A DNA stretch of 64,000 nt from Asterias amurensis (Eukaryota; Echinodermata; Asteroidea; Forcipulatida; Asteriidae), in assembly GCF_032118995.1 (NCBI RefSeq), contig NC_092650.1, positions 21,080,501-21,144,500 of the forward strand, read 5' to 3'. The notes under the pieces are model-generated. The model was not told where the DNA came from and made no database searches. It saw only the letters and a list, made by a program, of their open reading frames with translations. The first letter of the stretch is position 1. Each line of letters starts with the position of its first letter. Below are positions 52,311-62,931 of the stretch, in pieces. The position numbers and the translations under genes are program-made.

Positions 52311-53452
52311 CAAAAACACAAAAACAAAAGTAAAAGAACAAAAACATACAACATAACTCCAATCTAGCCCACTAACTTTAGTTTACATGAAAATCAAAAT
52401 CAAACACGAAACTCAACATGCTGGCATAACGTATCTACAAAATTGACCTACAAAAGGGCAATTCCAGAAAAAAGATTACACAAATATTTGACACATTTAT
52501 TTTAAAGGTCAGCATAACATAATTATTTGTTAATTATATGCTGGACTTATCTTGTGATGTTTATTTCAATTATGGGTTCTAATTGGATAATATTGCTGGA
52601 CTTAGGCCTTCTACTGAGGAATATTTCATATTTCTTTAGTCTATTTAAAGCCTTATTTTTGTAATGTTAAAAAGAAAATTCGCGCTCTGATGTTCCCGGC
52701 CATTTCTAGTTGGCCCCCCTGCCCCCTTTCAATGTTGGTTCTCATTGTTGCACGGTCTTCTGCGTCAGTCAACATTGAGCGGGGGAGGCGGTGGGGGTGG
52801 GGTGAGAGATTGTCAGGGGAAGGGAACGGGGATGGTTTCAGTAACGTTAGGAATGGTTGGCCCAAGCATTTTGGCCGGGATTGTAGGTGAAAGATGGACA
52901 TACGCTAGAGGCCACTCTAGGACACTTTAATGAACCTCGATGTGTGACGTCAGATGTTCAGGCTAGCCTATCGGTAAAGGTGCTTGCCAGAGAGGGCGTC
53001 CTCTGGTTAAGGCCTTCACAATCTGCTTTGTCTTGAAGAAGAAAGAACTCAACTATTTCTACACCCCGCATTACAGAACCGTTCTTAAAAAAAGTTTCGA
53101 AACATCAACGGAAAATCTTTAAAATATTAAAATCGATTACTGTACATACTCATTGGTTTCCGTGTACTCAGAACGTAGTAGCCCTACAGAATAATACTCA
53201 CGCTGACTTCAAATTAAAACAGACTTTACTTTTGAACTCCTCGCGGAGCCAATCTTCACTGTGTATAAATATCAAGGGAATTGTTCCAATCTTCAGAATC
53301 ATTTAATGATCATAATAATGTCTAAAACTGTATGAGTCATTCAGTTATTCGGTATATAGTAGAGAGATCTGAGAGTCAATACAGAAAATATTACCAAATA
53401 AAAAACCAAACAAATCAATGTTCATGCAATAACATTAAAAGTTAGACGCATT
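52311..53452. other. Unassigned intergenic sequence
   Basis: Contains a G-rich stretch at about 52780-52830. No gene or mobile element assigned. Confidence 0.3.
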
Positions 53453-53529
53453 ATATTATGCATATGTTGAGATACACCAACTGTGAAGGCTAGTCTTTGA
53501 CAATTACCAATAGTGTCCACTGCCTTTAA
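53453..53529 (-). repeat. Family A MITE, left-arm fragment, inverted
   Basis: ATTATGCATATGTTGAGATA to GTCCACTGCCTTTAA; its TTAA is shared with the next copy. Confidence 0.75.
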
Positions 53530-53925
53530 GGCAGCTATTGTGTAAAATTACTCAAAATAATTGTTAGCATAACAACTTACTTGGTAACAAGCAATGAAGA
53601 GCTGCTGATAGTATAAAACATTGTGAGATACGGCTCCCTCTGAAGTAACGTAGTTTTTGAGAAAGAAGTAATATTTTCCACTAAAATATTATTTGAATTT
53701 GATTTCGAGACCTCAGTATCAGATTTTGAGGTCCCCGGAATCAAACATCTCAGAAAGCACACAATTTCGTGTGGAGGGTGTTTTTTTCTTCCATTATTAA
53801 TAATATATTATCTCGCAACTTCGACGACCAATTTATTGAGTTTAAATTTATTTTGTGCCTATGTTGAGAAACACCAAGTGAGAAGACTGGTCTTAATAAA
53901 AAATACCCAAAGTGTCGGTGTTTTT
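53526..53925 (-). mobile_element. Family A MITE, inverted, diverged
   Basis: Left TTAAGGCAGCTATTGTGTAA, interior CTTACTTGGTAACAAGCAAT and GAGATACGGCTCCCTCTGAA; right end eroded at GTGTCGGTGTTT. Confidence 0.75.
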
Positions 53926-54410
53926 AAATATGGGGAGTCCCATGTGTTTGGCTAGTTATTCACCCGGCCTAATTAAAATAACCCTTCACCAGTGTAAGTT
54001 TCCAAACGTCCAACTCCAAGCATCGATACAAAATGTTCAGGGCCTTCCCAAGTCAACAACACCCACCGGCACCCAGGACACTGTCTCGCTCGTTTTCCAA
54101 TGAATGGTAAAGAGCGCCCTCAAGTGGTGTGTGTCTGGTTGCAAGGTAACTTCCAACATAATTACAGTTTACACGTCAAAAGTCCATTTTCGGTAAGTTT
54201 AAACAATTCAGTTTCCTACAAAGTTGTCTCGTATTTATGTCATCTATATCTTTGTATTGAGTGCTTTTTAGATTGTGGGTGTGAAAATAAAAGGGCAAAC
54301 AGCAGCTAGCAAAAGTAGCAGTCTGCTGAGTTGGAAATCGTTTATAATCAGTTTGTGTGTGCTTGCACCGTGCTGCAGCCGTTACGTGAGAAAATGGGGG
54401 TGTTGGTAAA
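53926..54410. other. Unassigned intergenic sequence
   Basis: Nothing recognised. Confidence 0.3.
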
Positions 54411-54448
54411 AGTCGGAGGTCGGAGGTAGCCGGAGGTAGCCGGAGGTT
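54411..54448 (+). repeat. CGGAGGT short tandem repeats
   Basis: GTCGGAGGTCGGAGGTAGCC then GGAGGTAGCCGGAGGTTGC. The same GCCGGAGGTAA motif is at the same position in every unit of the satellite that follows. Confidence 0.7.
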
Positions 54449-54741
54449 GCGTTAATTGCGTGATATTTAATTTAGAAATATTACTTACAGACACAGAGTG
54501 AACTTTGGAAGACTCTTACGCAGTTTACGGGGATTGAAATTCAATTCTGTACCCATTTGGTGGGGGAAAACTATGCCCCCACGTTACGAACCGACTGGTC
54601 GTGTGGAGTACTTGAGTTAAGTAAACAAGGTCACACTGTAGCGCCCTAAAAAAAAACGGAGGTGTGTTTACGCAACGTGTAGTTGGTGCGTACATGCCTG
54701 TACACGCACCACGCATGAACCCTGCTGTAATATGGTGTATT

Positions 54742-57300
54742 TAGACTAGAAAGGTACAGCCGGAGGTTAATTTAATTTCTTTATTCCTCCTCGTAAAATT
54801 ATCAAAAAAATCACAAACGACTCTCTATGTATGCGACCTGATAACTATTATTTTTACATTTTTATTATTGTGAAAAAGGATTAAAATAATTACATCTTTT
54901 GTAGCCCGTCTTCACTAGGCCTATGCAGTGTACACACATAGTGTACACCAGTCGGTCGTGTGAAGCATTTATTTTTATTTTTGACTAGATGGTAAAAGCC
55001 GGAGGTAACCTTTTTTTTCTTTATTACTCCTCGGAAAATTACCAAAAAATCACAAACGACTCTCTATGTATATCACCTGATAACCAATATTTTTTTACAT
55101 TTTTATTATTTATGAAAAAGGACTAAAATAATTGCGTCTTTTGATAGCCCGTCTTCACTAGGCCTATGCAGTGTACACACGTACAGTGTACACCATACGG
55201 TCGTGTGAAGCATTATTTTTGACTAGATGGTAAAAGCCGGAGGTAACCTTTTTTTTCTTTATTACTCGTCGGAAAATTACCAAAAAATCACAAACGACTC
55301 TCTATGTATGTCACCTTATAACCATTATTTTTTTACATTTTTATTATTTATGAAAAAGGACTAAAAAAATTACGTCTTTCGATAGCCCGTCTTCACTAGG
55401 CCTATGCAGCGTACACACTTACAGTGTACACCATTCGGTCGTGTGAAGCATTATTTTTGACTAGATGGTAAAAGCCGGAGGTAACCTTTTTTTTCTTTAT
55501 TACTCGTCGGAAAATTACCAAAAAATCACAAACGACTCTCTATGTATGTCACCTTATAACCATTATTTTTTTACATTTTTATTATTTATGAAAAAGGACT
55601 AAAAAAATTACGTCTTTCGATAGCCCGTCTTCACTAGGCCTATGCAGCGTACACACGTACAGTGTACACCATTCGGTCGTGTGAAGCATTATTTTTGACT
55701 AGATGGTAAAAGCCGGAGGTAACCTTTTTTTTCTTTATTACTCCTCGGAAAATTACCAAAAAATCACAAACGACTCTCTATGTATATCACCTTATAACCA
55801 TTATTTTTTTACATTTTTATTATTTATGAAAAAGGACTAAAAAAATTACGTCTTTCGATAGCCCGTCTTCACTAGGCCTATGCAGCGTACACACGTACAG
55901 TGTACACCATTCGGTCGTGTGAAGCATTATTTTTGACTAGATGGTAAAAGCCGGAGGTAACCTTTTTTTTCTTTATTACTCCTCGGAAAATTACCAAAAA
56001 ATCACAAACGACTCTCTATGTATATCACCTGATAACCAATATTTTTTTACATTTTTATTATTTATATAAAAGGACTAAAATAATTGCGTCTTTTGATAGC
56101 CCGTCTTCACTAGGCCTATGCAGTGTACACACGTACATGTACAGTGTACACCATACGGTCGTGTGAAGCATTTATTTTTATTTTTGACTAGATGGTAAAA
56201 GCCGGAGGTAACCTTTTTTTTCTTTATTACTCCTCGGAAAATTACCAAAAAATCACAAACGACTCTCTATGTATATCACCTTATAACCATTATTTTTTCA
56301 CATTTTTATTATTTATGAAAAAGGACTAAAAAAATTACGTCTTTTGATAGCCCGTCTTCACTAGGCCTATGCAGCGTACATGTACACACGTAGTGTACAC
56401 CATACGGTCGTGTGAAGCATTATTTTTGACTAGATGGTAAAAGCCGGAGGTAACCTTTTTTTTCTTTATTACTCCTCGGAAAATTACCAAAAAATCACAA
56501 ACGACTCTCTATGTATATCACCTGATAACCAATATTTTTTTACATTTTTATTATTTATGAAAAAGGACTAAAATAATTGCGTCTTTTGATAGCCCGTCTT
56601 CACTAGGCCTATGCAGTGTACACACGTACAGTGTACACCATACGGTCGTGTGAAGCATTATTTTTGACTAGATGGTAAAAGCCGGAGGTAACCTTTTTTT
56701 TCTTCATTACTTCTCGGAAAATTACCAAAAAATTAGACACGACTCTCTAAGTATGCCACCTGATAACTATTATTTTTTTACATTTTTATTATTTACGAAA
56801 AAGGAAAAAAATCACGTCTTTTAATAGCCCGTCTTCACTAGGCCTATGCAGCGTACACACGTACAGTGTACACCATTCGGTCGTGTGAAGCATTTATTTT
56901 TATTTTTGACTAGATGGTAAAAGCCGGAGGTAACCTTTTTTTTCTTCATTACTTCTCGGAAAATTACCAAAAAATCACAAACGACTCTCTATGTATATCA
57001 CCTGATAACCAATATTTTTTTACATTTTTATTATTTATGAAAAAGGACTAAAATAATTGCGTCTTTTGATAGCCCGTCTTTACTAGGCCTATGCAGCGTA
57101 CACACGTACAATGTACACCATTCGGTCGTGTGAAGCATTTATTTTTATTTTTGACTAGATGGTAAAAGCCGGAGGTAACCTTTTTTTTCTTTATTACTCC
57201 TCGGAAAACTAACAAAAAATAACAAAACTACTCTCTATTCATGTCACCTTATAACCATCATTTTTTTTAACCTTAAATTTTTATTTATCAAAAAGGGCAA
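54742..57300 (+). repeat. Satellite array, about 238-bp unit, ten good copies plus decayed edges
   Basis: Unit starts (GACTAGATGGTAAAAGCCGG) are at 54983, 55221, 55459, 55697, 55935, 56186, 56428, 56666, 56908 and 57153; a diverged unit starts near 54742 and the last decays by 57300. Spacing is 238 bp in most cases, 242-251 where ATTTTTATTTTT is longer or GTACAT is repeated. Each unit holds TTACCAAAAAATCACAAACG, CCCGTCTTCACTAGGCCTAT and the palindromic GTGTACAC cluster. Two variants alternate (CCTGATAACCAAT and CCTTATAACCATT). No CENP-B-like box was identified. Confidence 0.95.
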
Positions 57301-57439
57301 AATACATGGGTGAGGCAAACTATATGCCTACATTATGACTCTAGATTCTCCACCTTTTCCCCAACCTCTTCCCATTCTTGATACTGTCGTTTGTGTTTCC
57401 ATCTTCTTGTGGTCAAGCCAGTCCCTGCCCTTCAACACC

Positions 57440-58265
57440 GCCTTTGTCCCCCGTAATAAAGAATTGAATCTTCGAGACAGTCGTTTTCAAGTTACTTTGA
57501 AAAAAAGTGCATTCATAATAAATCAAAATGGGCAAACAAAACAGTGGGTGATGCCAATTACTACATTACGGTTCCAGATTGTGAAACATTTCACACAAAC
57601 TTAATATTGTTTACACCTAATGCCACGAAGCTTTGTGACAGTCGTTTTTCAGTTAACTTTGAAATAAAAAATCATAATATTTAGTTTGCATCCGACAAAC
57701 CAATTTCGAAGGGGTAAACAAAACAACTGGTGATGCAAATTCCTTCCATGTCAGACAAACACACTTTTTTATCTCGCGTCTTCCGATTTTGATAAAAGTT
57801 GCTGTGCGTGTAGGTCCTAACGAGCAATGAATGCACACCAATTTTTAGCCCGATCAGACTTACCATGTGGTCAGGGCAGAAACCATTAAAATTTGATACC
57901 AAATTTGCATACAATGTCGTGATAATTGACATGGTTATGACATATTTTACCAAAAGGGAGCTAATTTACCCCAAAAATGTCAGAGTTTAGTGGTTTCTGC
58001 CCTGACCACATAAAAAAATATGTGCGCATTCATTACTCAATATAAGGACCTACAACCACAGCAATTTTGTTTCAAAATCGGAAGACATGAGGTAAAAAAG
58101 TGCGTTGGTCTGGCAATGAATGACCCTAAGTTCCAGATTGTAAATCAATCAACACTGAAACTTATTTACCATACGCTTTCAGAAAATCTTAAGCCACTAA
58201 TCTTTGTGACTGACGTTTTCAAGTTTGTAAAAAAAAAGTTTGTTTCAGAACATTTAGGGTGTGTG
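57440..58265. repeat. Inverted-repeat element N
   Basis: 57765-57905 (CGTCTTCCGATTTTGATAAA, GTAGGTCCTAACGAGCAATG, ATGTGGTCAGGGCAGAAACC) is the inverse of 57980-58095. Outer GACAGTCGTTTTCAAGTTAC-type blocks recur at 57477, 57638 and 58211. No coding sequence recognised. Confidence 0.6.
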
Positions 58266-59448
58266 CATATTTAATACAATTGTTTTTAAGTTGTAATGTT
58301 ATTGTTGCCATTTCAATAAGACAATTGGTTGGGCATGGGTGTAATCTTATAATTTCTCTGTTGTTTCTGTCCGGGAGCATGCTGAGTGTCATTTGCGCCT
58401 TACTGTTGTTCCTTATTTCAACTCTTACAAGAGGCGTTTATTTGGTTGATTTATTGGTTTCCCCCTTTTTTTCTCCTCCTTTTTTTCTCTGTTGTTTGGG
58501 ATTTTTCCTAGATGACGAGAGTGGGTTTCGTTTGGTTGGGTTCTGGGCTTCGGGCGGGTCGGGTTTATTCACTCCAAAACCACGGGGTGGCGCGTTTGTT
58601 TGCTCCATATTTACGGCGTTTCATTTGCAATTACTTTGGTCTAAAAAAAAAAAATTGTTTGGTTTGTACAGCGATGACATGTATAACTTTGAGTAAAATG
58701 CTATTCCCTCTTCCCCTCCATTGTTATGGTCGCTATGTTTTCTAGCCCTCTCTCGATAGCCTCCATAAACTGCCGAGGTTTGGGCAACCAAGCAAAACGT
58801 ACAGATGTTTTTCATTTTCTTAAGTCGACAAATTATTTGTTTGTGTATCGTTTGCAAGATGTACATTTCGATAAGGAGATAAAAGACATTGTTAAGAATG
58901 AATGGGGTTCTAGACTGCTGCTTTAGTTCCTTTAAGAGTTATGCTCGAGGCGTAGCCATTTTGTTCAATTAAAATTTTGAGTATAGAGTCAAGAATGTTA
59001 AGACTGATTGTAATGGTAATATGCTTGTTCTCGATTTGGAAATTTTTGATTTACAGGGCAAGACTCTCACTAACTTGTATGGTCCCAACACAGATGACCC
59101 AATTCTAGGTACAAACAGTTTTCTTTTCAAAATCAACAGGCTGAACTCTAATTTATGTACCTTTTGTAATTATCAGGACGAGACTCTTATCAATTTTTTG
59201 CTCATGTGGCGCTACAATTTCTTTATGGACAGCAGTTGCTTCATTACATGGATTAATTAAAAAACTTAGCTAAACATCATCCTTGACCATGAAACGTTTT
59301 TATTTGGCAAAACAGACTTATCGTGTAAGGGGCCGTTCACAATTATCAACATTTTCACGAGCGTACAAACCGTACGCTGGGGGGGAGGGGGTTTATGCGT
59401 GCCGTACGCTTTATAAAATATTTTTAATGTCGATCGTTTTTTTGGCAC

Positions 59449-59550
59449 GCCCGGACAAAAATATCAAGTGCGCCCGGACAAAAATGCTGCGCCTGGACAA
59501 ACTCGTCGTCCGCCCGGACAAAAAATATCGCGCCCGGGCAAAACATTTCG
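59449..59550 (+). repeat. CGCCCGGACAAAAAT degenerate tandem repeat
   Basis: CGCCCGGACAAAAATAT, GCGCCCGGACAAAAATGC, GCGCCTGGACAAACTCG, CCGCCCGGACAAAAAATAT, GCGCCCGGGCAAAACAT: five units of 15-22 bp. The basic open frame over it is an artefact. Confidence 0.75.
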
Positions 59551-59729
59551 AAAAACACTAGAGACGTACACACACTGTTCAGTGCACTGCATCACCTACC
59601 TTTGTGTACCATAATAGTGTGCAGCGACTGGTACCCAATAGTCGGCTATTTCGTAATGGCATTCCGCGTGCATTTTTCTCTGTGTCGCAGGGCATCCCGA
59701 CTACATTTTTGACAACAGCGTGGTATTTA

Positions 59730-59860
59730 GGCCGTTTCCGAAACGGCGACTTCGGCTACAGCTACGGCTAGATCGCGCGCCTCTGCCTATTCTTCAACAC
59801 TGGTAGACGCGCTGATCTAGACGTAGCTGTAGCCGAAGTCGTCGTTTCGGACACGGCCTT
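59730..59860. mobile_element. Hairpin MITE nested in the 1.28-kb element
   Basis: GGCCGTTTCCGAAACGGCGA with CTTCGGCTACAGCTACG pairs with CGTAGCTGTAGCCGAAGTCG and TCGTTTCGGACACGGCC. It is related in style to family G. Confidence 0.8.
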
Positions 59861-60129
59861 AGACTTGGTTCCAAGTCTGTGATCGTGCGGTAATAGTTGT
59901 CCTGGTATATTTTTGGATAAAACAGCGCCCTCTCGTGGTCAAACATCCGTCATTAGAACGAGTTAGAGCGTGGTAGCAAATCTACTGGGAATTATGCGTG
60001 GCTGAGATGCAGAGAAATGACCGCACTCTCAGACTTGAAATCAAGTTTACGTGGTATAAGGAGACCGATCAGAGATCGAAAAACACCCGGACGCAAATCT
60101 GAAACTCGAAATTAGTTCGGGCGGCGATC

Positions 60130-60420
60130 GTGCACTAAAGTGGTTTTGTTCGTGTTGAATTGATTTGCGCAAAATTGTTTGCACAATCAAGTCCATCTTG
60201 CAAGAATAGTTTGTGTAACTGCCGATCGTGCAGGAATGGTTTGTGGTTTATGCAATTGGCATACCTATTTGGGCATGAATATTTTGCGCAATTTGACAAT
60301 AGTACAGGAGTAGTGTGCGCTATATGCCAATAGATATGGAATTATCTGCGCAATTTGAAAACAATGCAGGAATGGTTTGCGCAATTAGACGATACTAGCG
60401 CAAGATTGGTACAGCATGCG
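60130..60420 (+). repeat. Degenerate GCGCAATTTG / AGGAATGGTTTG repeats
   Basis: The motifs TTGCGCAA, GCAGGAATGGTTTG and GCGCAATTTGA recur about every 60 bp. Confidence 0.45.
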
Positions 60421-60944
60421 CGGCATCGTAGTCTGCAACGTACATGAAAATTTACTGTACAGTGTACATAGCAAGGACATGTATCTATATGTAGACTTGT
60501 GTGAAAAAAAATCAACATTTTATTCGTACACTTTTAGGGGGGAGGGGGGGGGTCTTGAAAAAGTGTACTCTTTGTACACTTGTGAAAATGTCGATAATTG
60601 TGAACGGCCCCTAAAGCTACTCACCTTATTTTATTATTTTCCCGTTTTCATATCTACAAAATGAAAAAGTCTAGAACAGACCACCCTTCTAAGTTTACAA
60701 AACAGAACTAAAAAATTATTATGCCATGGAAACATTTATTTCTTATCTTTTCTTTTCCAAGTTTATTGTTTTAAGTGTTAATTCTCTCTTAAAAAACGCT
60801 GTTTCTTGCTTTCATTATTACTGTATCTTTGTTTTGACGATCTGATGTACGTTTTTGTGAAACGTTGAAAATAAACCATTATCCACCGGCAAAAAAAAAA
60901 AAAAAAAAAAACGAATTTCTTTACTGAGGTTCACAATAGTAAAA

Positions 60945-62931
60945 CATTTCCCCAAAATTTCAACGCAAAAGTCGGCAGCGATTGGGAGCCTTGGGATGGT
61001 AATTTAGTCAAGTTCGGGTGTGGCGAGAGGAATACAAGAGGCGAAAAACTCACCAGGTTCAAACAACCCAAGTTTAGCCGTGAGTGGACATGGAAATCCC
61101 CAGATGGATTAACAAGAAACAAAATTGACTATGTACTCATTCAGCAGAACTGGAAAAGCTGCATCTACAACTCACGCAGCTACCCCAGTGCACATGTTGG
61201 AGGTTAGACCAAAAGCAACCAAATGCCCACGTGTCAAAACTCAAGTCAACAGAGACAAAAGACAAATACAAAGTGACAATAGGAGAAGGATTCCAGCCTC
61301 TTCTAGACATCCCAGATACGGATGTTGGGGTTGATGTCTTCTGTCTTCTTGATAATGATATCGGGCTATCAAAACTTTCCCAGAAGAAGGAGAAGAACCA
61401 AGTTATATCCTGTTGGATGAAGTTCACCGAGCTATTAGACACCTCAAGACAGGCAAAGCCCCAGAGCTAAAAGTAACAGGAGAAATAGGCACTAAAATCA
61501 TACACAAACTGTGCAACAAAATATGGGACACAGGTGAAATTCCACAGGAGTGGGGGAGAGCCACAATTGAACCCATCTACAAGGAAAAGGACAAGTTGGA
61601 TTGCTCCAACTACAGTTGGATTGCTCCAACTATCAGCCTCCCTAGCCTGGCAGGAAAAGTCTTTGGCAGCATATTACACAGACGAGTGCAGACCCAAACA
61701 GAAAACATCCTAGCTGAATCACAAGCAGACCAGGACGTAGCACCACCGACCAACTCTTCACTTTAAGACAGTAAGCAGAAAAGTATAATGAGATAAGAAA
61801 ACCTTTATACTGCTGTTACATCGATTATCAAAAGGCTTTTGACAGTCTGGCAGGAGGGTCTCCGGCAAGCCATGCGACACCTGGGCTACCCATCAAAAAC
61901 GGTAGATCTCATAAGAGCTCTCTACGGTGTACCCCAAAGCGCTGTACGAGTTAATGGGGAACTCACTTCATGGTTCACTACCACAACAGGAGTCCGGCAG
62001 GGATGTATACTGTCCCCAACTCTTCAACATCATCCTGGAACTGGTATTGAGACTTGCGATTCAAGCTCAACAGATTAGTGCAAGAGTGCAAGGGCAATAT
62101 ATCAACAATCTTCGTTTCTGGCAGAAAACGAAGAAGACCTCCAGTTTTTAGTTTCAGAGGTTGATACCTTCAGCAAGAAGTTTGGTCTGACAATAAACAG
62201 AAGCAAAACTGTAGTCCAAGTCCTTAACAGAGTTAAGATCCAGCTTAACATCCAGACAGATGGTAAATCCTTGGACCAAGTCGAAAACTTCATCTACTTG
62301 GGGGGTGTGATTTTAGAAATCACCACCAGTGAAACTGACATCAAACGTAGATGTTTGGACTTGCCATGGGGGCTATGCAAAAGCTAAACTCTATATGAAC
62401 ATCCAAAGACATCAATAATTCAACATAGCTTAATCTTTACAGAGTCTTGGTTCTACCAATAGCCACCTACAGCTCCGAAACATTGACACTAAAGAAAGCA
62501 GATGAACAGATATTAAGGGTTTTCGAGATGGCCTGCTTGAGGAAAATACTAGGGGTCACCAGAAGGGACAGACTTCGCAACACAAGAGTACGTGAACTGC
62601 TTCAATACAATAAAGATCTTCCAACTTCAATTAGGAAAACTAAACTCAATTATTTTGGGCATGTGAACAGAATGGGCAATGGCCGATACCCCCCAAAATA
62701 CTTCTCGAAGGCCACATTGCAGGAAACAGACCGAGATGAAGACCAGGGAAACGATGGCTGGAAGATATCAAGCACTTCTGTGAAGAGGCTGACATATCCA
62801 TCTCTGACAGCAGCAGGACACCTATATAGCAAGGAACAGAGACCTATGGAGACTCTTAGTTGGGAAGCCATCCCCGGGATCTACCCTGGGGAGGACGGCT
62901 ATGATGATAATGATGATGATGATGTTAGATA
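60945..62931 (+). mobile_element. RTE-like non-LTR retrotransposon, 5'-truncated, inactive
   Basis: The C-terminal part of an APE endonuclease is visible (FNAKVGSDWEPWD at about 60960, then NKIDYVLIQQNWKS), followed by reverse transcriptase blocks: EVHRAIRHLKTGKAP, GEIPQEWGRATIEPIYK, KDKLDCSNY, LAGKVF, YIDYQKAFDS, GVRQGCILSP, then FGLTINRSKTVVQ. Several frameshifts occur (about 61728, 61845, 62030). The FADD motif is deleted at about 62115: NNLRF jumps to LAENEEDLQF. A 15-bp duplication near 61608-61640 replaces the RGISL region. The C-terminal segment is ATYSSETLTLKKADEQILRV and FEMACLRKILGVTRRDRLRN. It ends in an ATGATGATAATGATG repeat, typical of RTE 3' tails. Confidence 0.85.

Larger units (their letters stand above)
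59329..60611. mobile_element. 1.28-kb non-autonomous DNA transposon with GGGGCCGTTCACAATTATC TIRs
   Basis: The left end GGGGCCGTTCACAATTATCA and the inverse of the right end (GGGGCCGTTCACAATTATCG) match over about 30 bp, continuing ACATTTTCAC. The interior has G-rich runs near both ends, a CGCCCGGACAAAAAT repeat, a nested hairpin (59730-59860) and degenerate GCGCAATTTG repeats. No transposase. Confidence 0.85.
58726..60911 (+). mobile_element. L1-like LINE remnant with poly-A tail, interrupted
   Basis: The start of an APE endonuclease is readable (SINCRGLGNQAKRTDVFHFL, RLQDVHF), then, after nonsense mutations, NMLVLDLEIFDLQGKTLTNL and YGPN. It jumps to C-terminal-like sequence (FKINRLNSNLCTFCNYQDE) at about 59110, so the reverse transcriptase has been deleted. 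A 1.28-kb TIR element (59329-60611) splits the rest. The 3' part ends with AATAAA (60870-60875) and A21 (60891-60911). Confidence 0.75.

Noticed and set aside
54742..57300. CRISPR-like regular repeats
   Set aside because: Units are 238 bp tandem copies without variable spacers in a eukaryotic genome; this is satellite DNA.
58259..58696. 145-codon + frame with several hydrophobic stretches
   Set aside because: Hydrophobicity comes from T-rich sequence; no conserved motif, and it lies just before the LINE endonuclease frame, so it is probably LINE 5' sequence.
61125..61470. Independent small ORFs on both strands
   Set aside because: They are broken pieces or shadows of the RTE-like element.
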